DNA from: Zopfochytrium polystomum
Taxonomy: Eukaryota > Chytridiomycota > Chytridiomycetes > Chytridiales > Chytridiaceae
Length of the DNA: 64,000 nucleotides
Assembly: GCA_025765615.1 (NCBI GenBank)
Contig: JAIVFJ010000203.1
Location: 52,908 to 116,907, forward strand
Direction of reading: 5' to 3'
This document shows positions 56,661 through 64,000 of the stretch, in pieces (within the stretch, counting starts at the first letter, position 1; each line of letters starts with the position of its first letter). Both the position numbers and the translations under genes were made by a program. The notes beneath the pieces are model-generated. The model worked only from the letters and a program-made list of their open reading frames with translations, was not told the origin of the DNA and searched no databases.

Positions 56661-57543
56661 TCACCACGCGTTCACCCCATCTTTGTGAATAAACTTTCCT
56701 GCGTCGGCGTCCCTCTTGCCTTGGATGACGCTCTCGATGAAAGCAGCGCTCGTCTCGGAGCTCGCGGCGCCTTTGGCAATCGCCATCGCGCGGCCCTCCT
56801 CCCCGCCCAAGTTCGTGAGCACGTATCCGGGGCTGATCGCCCAGACCTTGCAACCCCAGTCCGCAAACTCGCGGTGGTGGTACGCGGTGAGCATATTCAG
56901 CGCGGCTTTGCTCATTCGGTACGGCAGACCGTCACCGCCAAAAGCCCACGACCGCGGCTCGCCGATGGAGCCGAGGAGGCTCGAGACGTAGAGGAGCCGC
57001 GGGTCGGCCGATTTCATGAGCAACGGCGCAAAGGCGTCGGTGACGATGGCCGGGCCCGTCGAGTTTGTGGCGAAGGTGTCGCGCAGGCGCGTGGCGAGGT
57101 CGATGGCGGGGGACATGAGGTGGACGCCGGCGTTGTTGATCAGGACGTCGACGCGGCCGAGCTCGGCGGCGACGCGGGCGGCGGCGGCGCGCACCGACGG
57201 AGGGTCCAGGACGTCGATCTGGACGAGGGTGAGCGGGGTGGCTGTGGCGGCGGTGCCGGCGGCGTCGGTGGCGGCGTCGGTGGCGGCGGTGGCGATGCGG
57301 GCGCGGATGTCTGCGACGGCCTGGCGGCCCTTGTCGAGCGAGCGGACGCCCAGAAACAACATGGTAGCGGGCATCGCGCGCTGTTGCGAGGCGGGCGGCC
57401 GTGTCGAAGCCAATGCCGCTGTTTGCACCCGTGATGAAGACGACAGTCGTCGTTCCCGCCGTCGCCGTCGCCGTTCCCGTCGTCGTCCCCATCGTAGTCG
57501 GGATCGTTGTTACCACTGCTGCTGCTGCTGTGGCCTCCGACAT
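56661..57543 (-). CDS. Short-chain dehydrogenase/reductase (RDH/WWOX-like)
   Basis: Intronless. Rossmann motif VVFITGANSGIGFDTAARLA, then LGVRSLDKGRQA, LTLVQIDVLDPPSVRAAA, VDVLINNAGV (the NNAG motif), LLYVSSLLGS (catalytic Ser) and LPYRMSKAALNML (Y-x-x-x-K). GYVLTNL follows, as in NADP-dependent classical SDRs. The start at 57543 gives a Thr-rich leader before the fold. One extra base near 57352-57361 shifts the frame between ARYHV and LGVRS. Substrate unknown. Confidence 0.85.
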
Positions 57544-57730
57544 TTGGTGAAGCGTTTTGCAGAACGGGACCGACTGACATGGCGCAATTTCGGACGGAAT
57601 TCGGGAAGGTTGAGCCGGACACAGCCTCCCATATTTGGTTTTCCGTGCTTTTCCCTTATTTTTTGTCTTCCTTCCGAACGCCCAAGCCCTTTCCGGCAAG
57701 GAAGGAAGAGGCAGAAGGGAAAGCGAAAAG

Positions 57731-57803
57731 AAAATTCAAAGTTGGGAGCGTCTACTCGTAGACCCCCCCCTTCTAAGTAAAGCATAGACCGACCTTGAAC
57801 CAA
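57731..57803 (-). repeat. Inverted repeat, left arm
   Basis: The reverse complement reads CGGTCTATGCTTTACTTAGA followed by a G run and TCTACGAGTAGACGCTCCC. This matches 58684-58748 with small differences. The arms enclose about 0.9 kb. Confidence 0.7.
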
Positions 57804-58683
57804 GAAGACAAAAAAAAAACAAATGCTTCAGACAGACCAGTCGGCGGCACCTTTGAAACGTTGGTTGACTTTGTCCTTCTATTGGGGAGCGGCTATGCAG
57901 TTAAAAAAAACCAGCAGTAGTTTTGACTGTGTTCAGATCATGTGTGCAGGGCGGGACGTTTCGAAAGGAGTCATACAGGCCAGGAGAAGACATCAAGCGT
58001 CGTCCCAACACCAGCACACACCGCATTTGCTGCACGTTCAAGATTACAGGCAACGAAGATTTCGCACTATGCCCTCAGAATTATTCTGCAGCAACTCGAT
58101 CTTGCGACACAAGCAGGCCCGAACTCCATTTGTAAGGGCCGCTTCAAGTCTTCTCTTGGCTTCCATGTGCTCATGAAATTGCGTCAGCTCTCAGAGCCTC
58201 GAGAACTATTTCTGTGGAAGACGTGCACCCTCACTGGCGGCTCTCCTGCATTGCAGCTGAACTGGCTCACGACACCCCCGTATTGTCTCTGGATGGACAA
58301 CTTGCTGCTATTATGGCGGCAGCAGTTGACCTGCCTGTTTCGAAAAAGCAACGGTCTACTGGAGCAGTCGCAGGGGATTGCATGGCACGGCGAAGCAGAC
58401 TATTTTTGAGCCTGAAACTTTAGCCGTTCGCGGCAAGCCGAAGACATGGAAGCAAAGGCAGCTCCTGGAGAAATCTACAGCACGAATTCCAAGCCACTTC
58501 GAGCGAGCTCGTTGAGGGCACGGTACGACAGCGCAAATGTGGGCTTTGCCAAATGGTCAGGCACGACAGGCGCACCTTCCCTCAGCGTCACCCAGCCTGA
58601 ACGCAGCGCCGCCAGAGGCGGCATTTGTGTGTCTTCATTCTGCAATAAAATCATCGAACGAAACAAAGAAGGAAAGTGGGCGG
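57804..58683. other. DNA between the inverted-repeat arms
   Basis: No ORF with a recognisable domain. Could be a non-autonomous element, or two dispersed repeats in opposite orientation. Confidence 0.4.
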
Positions 58684-58748
58684 TGGTTCAACGGTCTATG
58701 CTTTACTTGGAAGGGGGTCTACGAGTGGACGCTCCCTTCAAAGTTAAG
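58684..58748 (+). repeat. Inverted repeat, right arm
   Basis: CGGTCTATGCTTTACTTGGA with a G run and TCTACGAGTGGACGCTCCC; see 57731-57803. Confidence 0.7.
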
Positions 58749-59562
58749 TTAAAGGCAAACAACAGATCCAGCCATGAAGCCCTCCTCGCATAAAGGGAGC
58801 CATCAGTGTCAAAGGTCTATTCAGGTTCTGGGCATCCAGCTGCATTAGTTGGTGTTCTTCGGTTCATTTCTGCAGTTTGTGCAGTCCCAACTAGGGGCGG
58901 AGTAGCGCAAACCCTGCTCAACGGTCTCTCTCTATATCCGGATCTGACCTTTCACTATGCCTTTTCACTTACAATCTTTCCTTATTTGTACCTGTCCTCT
59001 CCTCCCTTTTCCTCTTGCTGCTAACCAGTCAGTTCCGCCAAACAAAGGTTACGCTAACGGGCCCTCGATTGAGGAGGGCGATCTTCAGAAGCTCCAAGCT
59101 GTATGCTGTACTCACTCTGATTATTGACAAAGTCCCATTGCGCGTCAGAGTAGTATTGAGGTATGTGTGGTCGGACTTCCGGAAACTAACCTCAAATATC
59201 AATCTTGCACCACAGGAGATTATCAATTGCAGTGTACGTTTAACCCATGTTACGCTGTACCATACAGACTAGCCGAGCCCTGAGCGTTTCAACCCTTTGT
59301 CAACTATGGTAACAGCGGTCCCAACCTTAGCATTTACTCCTGCGTCATCACAGCAGGGCAAAAACACTGTTTTTAGTTTATTTTCATTGAAGAACATTTG
59401 TGTCGTTTCAACCATACTCCTGATATTACGTCAAAGGGAAATCAGGCAGAATACATATGCGGCGCCTGTCTTGAACCAGAAAGAACCAGGCTCTTCCTAA
59501 GAGCCAGTGAATGGGCGATTTGTTTTGCAATGAAAGCCCCCAGCCTATAAGATAGAATTCAC
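58749..59562. other. Intergenic, no gene seen
   Basis: Less GC-rich than the genes around it; probably repeat-derived. No domain found on either strand. Confidence 0.45.
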
Positions 59563-60525
59563 TTAGCTACTGCTCTGCTCGAGCGACTCCAGGAAACGCA
59601 AAGCATCCACGCGAAAAGCGGCTCGGGCGCGATCGAGCGCAGTCAAGCCTTGATCGTCCTTGGCGGAAAAATCTGCACCAATCCGGACCAAATAGGAAAG
59701 AAACGGCACGTGGCCGCACTCGGCCGCGTAGTGGGTGAGCGGACCTTTCACCCCGTCATCCAAGGCCGGTGAGTCGCTCGGTGGCATCGCGGCCCATGCC
59801 GACTCGTTGTCGCCGCCGCCGCCGCTGCAGCAGCGGGTCACGAGCAGCTCGGCGACGGGCCAGTTTCCATTCCGGGCGGCGAGATACAGGAGGGCTGGGT
59901 CGTACTCGGCACCGCAGTCGAGCAGGAGGGCGGCGATTTCGACCTCCTTGTTGACACTGTCGGCCGAGGCAGCGGTGTCGCCGAGCCGCCCGTCTCTGCT
60001 GCTGCTCTGTAGCGCAGCGAGGGCCAGCGGGCTGTGCCGGGCACCCATGAGTGGCCAATTCGGATCGGCACGGGCCTGGCGCAGTAGGAACTCGACGAGC
60101 GGCAAGTTCTTTTTGATGACGGCCCAACAGAGGGCCGAGCCCATGTGGTCAAGGTCGCTGTTGACATCGAGGCCGCCGCGAGTGCAGAGGAGACGGTAGA
60201 TATCGACGCTTGACGATGCAATGGCGGCGAGCTCGACCTCGTGCGTGACGCGAGCGCCGTGAGACACGAGAAGGTCTGCGACAGGGAGATGGCCAGCCCT
60301 GACGGCGGCAGCAAGGGCCGAGTCGAGCTGTCCGCCAGCTTGAGCAGTGATGGCGGGCGACGATGGCGATGACGATGACGATGAAGGTGGTGGTGGTGGC
60401 GGTGGTGGTGGAGGTGATGACGAGCCTCCCAGTGAGTGCACCCCGGAGGCGGCCGCCGCGTCGAGTGCCGACCGAACCGCGGCAAGGTCGCCGGCCTCCG
60501 CAAGCGCCACCAGATGGGTCGTCAT
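59563..60525 (-). CDS. Ankyrin-repeat protein
   Basis: Single exon, 320 residues, frame intact. Start at 60525 (MTTHLVALAEAGDLAAVRSAL), which opens the first repeat; a longer upstream ORF is not ankyrin-like. Canonical repeats: LDSALAAAVRAGHLPVADLL, GSALCWAVIKKNLPLVEFLL, ALLYLAARNGNWPVAELLV, GPLTHYAAECGHVPFLSYLV and GLTALDRARAAFRVDAL. A poly-Pro/Ser loop (PPPPPPPPSSSSSS) interrupts the first two. Likely a cytosolic adaptor. The LINE fragment ends close upstream, in its promoter region. Confidence 0.85.
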   Translation of the reverse strand: MTTHLVALAEAGDLAAVRSALDAAAASGVHSLGGSSSPPPPPPPPPPSSSSSSPSSPAITAQAGGQLDSALAAAVRAGHLPVADLLVSHGARVTHEVELAAIASSSVDIYRLLCTRGGLDVNSDLDHMGSALCWAVIKKNLPLVEFLLRQARADPNWPLMGARHSPLALAALQSSSRDGRLGDTAASADSVNKEVEIAALLLDCGAEYDPALLYLAARNGNWPVAELLVTRCCSGGGGDNESAWAAMPPSDSPALDDGVKGPLTHYAAECGHVPFLSYLVRIGADFSAKDDQGLTALDRARAAFRVDALRFLESLEQSSS

Positions 60526-60637
60526 CGAATTTTTTCCTTCTTTTTTGTTATTTTTCCAGAAGTGAGTGGGGGTGCGATTTGTGTCTTTACTCCGGGAATC
60601 CGACCCCCCTTCTCGTTCCCCCCCCCCCCCCCCCCCT

Positions 60638-62330
60638 AAAATAGAACACACTCCCTTCGTCAATGTTGCCATCAACTCCTTGCCCCAGACATTGGCCATG
60701 TCTTTCAGGGACCACATGCTGACGTTTAATGCAACCTCGCTAAACTCGCTGCTCTTTGCAGACTGACTCCTCAGTTTTTGCCAAGGATGCGACAGTACTT
60801 CAGAGAATGCTAGACAAGGTGCATGAGTGGTCCCTTAAGCGGGGGATGACATTTGCTGCCAAGAAGTGTGTTGCAGTTTCAGCCAAGAAGAATCTGAAGT
60901 TGAAGATGAATGGAGTGGAGATTCCCCAGGAGGAGTCTACTACCCAGTTGGGTCTTGTGTGCACCTGCAGGGGTATTGACTTTGAGGCCTCGCTGGCCAT
61001 GAGACTGAGGAAAACAGAAAAGATGCTGGCCTTTTTGGCTGCTCGGGGTTTCAATGGCTGGGGCTTCAGGCCTGTGAGCTCTTACAGGGTTTACATGTGT
61101 TTCCTGAGACCAATGATGGAGTATGGGTTTGCACTGCGCCCCTTGACCCACACACAGCTGAAGGATGCGCAGAAATTGCAGGATAAATGCCTGCGGCAGG
61201 CGCTGTCACTGGGGAAGACCTCCTCAGGGGCGGCCCTGCATCTGATGTTTGGAGTGGTCCCTGTGGCAGCCAGGAACAAGATGCTGAACGCCAGATACTT
61301 TTTCAGACTGCACCACATTCAGGATGCTCGCAACACAACCGCTCAGATGTACAGGCACATGGTGGAAAAGATTGCTTCAGGGGCCTCTGTGGGACAGTCC
61401 TTGACAAAGTTCTCGCTTGACTATATGGGTATTCAGGATTTTTTGGACTCTGTGAGGCGGCCCTCCTTTGTGGAGTTGCCACTTGTGGTTCCCACAACCA
61501 AGGCCTATGACATTGAGTTGCCAGCGGTGAGAACAAAGAACATTGAGGCTGCAGACATGATGGCAATGCACAAGAGGGCTTTGGTGAGGTGCCAGCAGAA
61601 ATCCTCCCCCACCGGGGTGGCTCAGGCTTTGGAGGTGCCTTCACACATGGGGCCATGCCAAGTTATTCGATCTGGTGCGGCATTTAACAGGAAGTGGCTC
61701 AGACACCTGCTGATGTGGATGGCTGGGATGGTAGCATTTCACCAACAGTGTGCAAGGGCTGGCTGTGCAGAGAAGTGCACTAGGAGGCATGTTTTGGAGT
61801 GTTCAGGGGTTAAGGACAGGCTGGAGAGGCCGCATCCTGAGTTGATTCCCACTGCAGAGCAACAGGATTTGAACATTTCAGCAGTGGATTTGGGCCTAAG
61901 GTCGCTGGTCTTTTGGGCCCCCTACAGTGCCAAAGCTGAGGACAAGATCTCTAAGGAGACTCGCATTACATCAAAGAAGATGGGAATGAAGCTGGCCAGG
62001 ATGATCATGCAGATGCGCATTGAGTGTGGAGGACTTGCGAATTTCACTGATGCTTCAGAGACAACAGCAGCAGAGGAGGCAGAGGTCGTGGTGGAGGCAG
62101 GTCGTGTGGACCGACAGGATATGAGCATTCAGGAACGGATGGCAGCAGCCAGGGTGCGCAAGCTTGCAAGGTTGGTCATCATCACCTATGATCCAGTACT
62201 GAACAAACAATGGCGGGAGTCAAGGGAGAAGTGGAAGAGGAAGGAAACTGAGGGTGTTGAGGGGACAGTGGACGGCAATGGGCATGTGGGCTCTGATTCA
62301 GAGGAGGAGGCTGGAACTGGGTGACAGTTT
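60638..62330 (+). mobile_element. 5'-truncated LINE (RT C-terminal half)
   Basis: Begins within the RT domain (FVNVAINSLPQTL), then SLNSLLFAD and DSSVFAKD, the FADD catalytic motif split by one extra T at 60764. Next come the RT thumb (WSLKRGMTFAAKKC), a long C-terminal region and a Cys/His cluster CARAGCAEKCTRRHVLEC. The ORF runs to 62324 and ends in an acidic tail. 5' truncation is usual for LINEs. A C run of 19 (60618-60636) sits directly at the left boundary. Confidence 0.8.
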
Positions 62331-63394
62331 GTGCAGTGTTTCAGGTGCAGTCCTTCGAACCTCATTTGTTATCTATTTGTTTTCTTGTTGTTAAATTTCA
62401 CCTCACCTCTGTGGATCCTTTCCTCTTTTTCTTTTTGACCTAGTTGCTGTCCTTTGTTTTCCTCTTCTGTCTTTTGATTCTCTACTTGGCACCTCTTTCT
62501 TGCCTCTGGACATGTTTCTCCTATTTCATATGTATGCACTTTTTAACTTTCAAAGTTGCAGATTCCTCACCCCTTCCCTCGGGGGGGGGTTGGAGCAAAT
62601 AAATCCCGTTGAAATGTTAGGGTTAGTAGTACTGGTAAAAATCTGAAACAGATCACCGCATACATAGCCTTGATATTATGAAATGGACTGTGGCATTTTC
62701 CAGCAGCTCCAGAAGTTGGAGAAGTCATTCACAGCAAAACTTGCAAACTTATTGCTTATTGGTTCAAAAAACTTTTGATCACACGAAGCTTGCGAGTTAT
62801 TCACCAAAATGTTTCACAAGCTCCTTTCTTCTTTAGCAGTGTCTCTAAAGAGGCTTCAAATGGGAGGCATTTGAGTTTAGAAATTGCATGTTTGCAAGTT
62901 ATCTGGTTGCTCCAACTTCTTTTGCTGCTGAAAATCACACATCGTATTCAGGTTCACACTTGGTATTTAAAAAATAATGCGCTATCAATCAGCTCCTTAG
63001 ACATATCCATCCGGGCCAAGACATATCCTAATCCAACCGCCAATCAGCGCCAACTCAGCGGATTAGTGCTAACGAAGCCCAACTGCGTCCTCACAGAGCG
63101 CCCCACCCCCACAGTGTTCCCATAGCGTTCCCACAGAGTCCACAAGCTTACACTGCGTCCACACCGAGTGCCCGCAAACAGCGTTCCCACAGAGCCACCA
63201 CAGCGTCATCAATTATGCAATTGATTTTTTTTGTCAATTTTTTCATTTGTTATGGTTTTATTGTGAGGGCAAACAAACTCCGCCTGCCGCCGGCCCTGCA
63301 ACGGCAAGGGTGTTGCCAAAACCGGGCGGCACCTAGCAGGAGCAGTCGTAGTCGTCGTCGTCGTCGTCGTCGCTGTCGTTGTCGTCGTCCGCCA
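62331..63394. other. LINE 3' flank and intergenic region
   Basis: T-rich 3' UTR-like sequence to about 62620, then AT-rich DNA. From 63085 to 63205 a degenerate unit of about 18-25 nt (GCGTTCCCACAGAG) occurs at least four times. No gene supported. Confidence 0.5.
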
Positions 63395-64000
63395 ATGTCC
63401 TCATTGCCGTCGTCGCTGTCGACTTCTTCGCCGGAGAGCTGCTTCTTCCAAGTGCAGAGGGTGCCACTGATCGCCCAACAGTGCGCCGTCCGTGGCTGGC
63501 GCACTCCTCCTCGGCCGTCCCTGCTCGAGCGGGTCTCTCTAACATTGTCGAGACGATGGTACGGTTCCTCTTCCACTTTTTTCGCCGAAAAATCACTTCC
63601 CTTCCCAGTTTGCCCTCTTACCCTTCCCAACGAGCATTCGCATCGTAACACAAAAAAGGTCGTGCGAGCCGTGCCGCGATCGTAAGCGAAATGCTTCGGA
63701 ATCCAGCTCCTCTGCAGGTACTGTACGAAAAAGGCCCGCCTGCCTCTACCTCGGAACGAACTCCAAGGTCGATCCGGTGCTGGCAAGGCGATACCAGCGC
63801 CAGATTGACGCCGAACGAAAAAAATGGGAGGCCAAGCTGGGGACGCTCCCAATCCGAATCTGCTGGTCTTCTCCCTCTCCCCCAACGTTGACATTTGCAG
63901 ATCCCGTGACACTTTTCATTTTTTTCTTCTTTCCATCTCTCTCAGCCCGAGTCAACCCCCTCCGCCCGAGTCAACCCAGACTGGCGCGTCACGCCCGAAA
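63395..64000 (+). CDS. Zn2Cys6 transcription factor, partial, frame breaks
   Basis: The zinc cluster is readable in pieces: SCEPCRDRKR (63660-63689), CFGIQLLCRYCTKKAR (from 63693) and CLYLGTNSKVDPVLARRYQR (from 63741), matching C-x2-C-x6-C-x5-C-x2-C-x6-C. After it comes a basic/coiled linker (QIDAERKKWEAKLG). Two one-base shifts are needed, at the AAA run 63689-63691 and near 63731-63740. A first exon ending near 63556 (GT donor) would join in phase, with an ATG at 63395, but this exon is uncertain. The gene continues past the window. Confidence 0.6.

Noticed and set aside
1..64000. tRNA and rRNA genes
   Set aside because: I looked for T-arm-like GGTTCRANNC sequences with matching acceptor stems and for conserved rRNA segments and found none convincing.

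Overview
The window looks like nuclear DNA of a zoosporic (chytrid-type) fungus. Protein genes are GC-rich and split by short GT-AG introns (about 50-250 nt). Simple repeats are abundant (CA, CT, GA, long poly-A/T). A TTAGGG-type telomere motif occurs internally. Gene content also fits: a tandem-RGS protein, two seven-helix proteins, WW-type ankyrin proteins, a GH46 chitosanase, a Zn2Cys6 factor and a chromovirus.

Layout. 0-14 kb: a Qbc-SNARE (SEC9/SNAP-25 type), a seven-helix protein, a triple-RGS protein, a MOSC/mARC-like protein and a gamma-glutamyltranspeptidase. 14-19 kb: a TIR element, decayed duplicated fragments, a secreted ADP-ribosyltransferase-like gene and a small secreted protein. 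19-30 kb: a two-helix membrane protein, an APH-fold kinase divergent from it, a 1386-aa disordered protein, an LRR-like protein and a 97-aa protein. 30-38 kb: a young Ty3/gypsy chromovirus inserted into a Ty1/copia relic, then an IS630/Tc1-like DNA transposon with a convergent second ORF. 39-44 kb: a secreted micro-exon gene and a second ADP-ribosyltransferase-like gene. 45-57.5 kb: a polyQ seven-helix protein, a chitosanase, an ankyrin-like protein, a mitochondrial-type LAGLIDADG relic, a repeat-containing secreted protein and an SDR enzyme. 57.5-64 kb: inverted repeats, an ankyrin protein, a 5'-truncated LINE and the start of a Zn2Cys6 factor.

Most striking points. (1) A secreted-protein gene on the minus strand at 38939-40150 has ten predicted exons. 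Seven internal exons (51, 15, 18, 15, 30, 15, 15 nt) are all multiples of three in phase 1, the layout that defines micro-exon genes in schistosomes. (2) The chromovirus LTR carries arrays of perfect heat-shock elements, and its 11-nt primer site is exactly complementary to the predicted transcript 5' end (Tf1-type self-priming). (3) The triple-RGS gene keeps one intron position in every repeat, one of them as a readable GC-AG intron. (4) Several small secreted genes share an MR-x-P/S start and an upstream GTGCTCAGCC-like motif.

Many otherwise good genes carry a single 1-2 nt frame break, often in a homopolymer. I read this mainly as residual assembly indels, though true decay cannot be excluded. 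All exon structures are my own splicing by eye.
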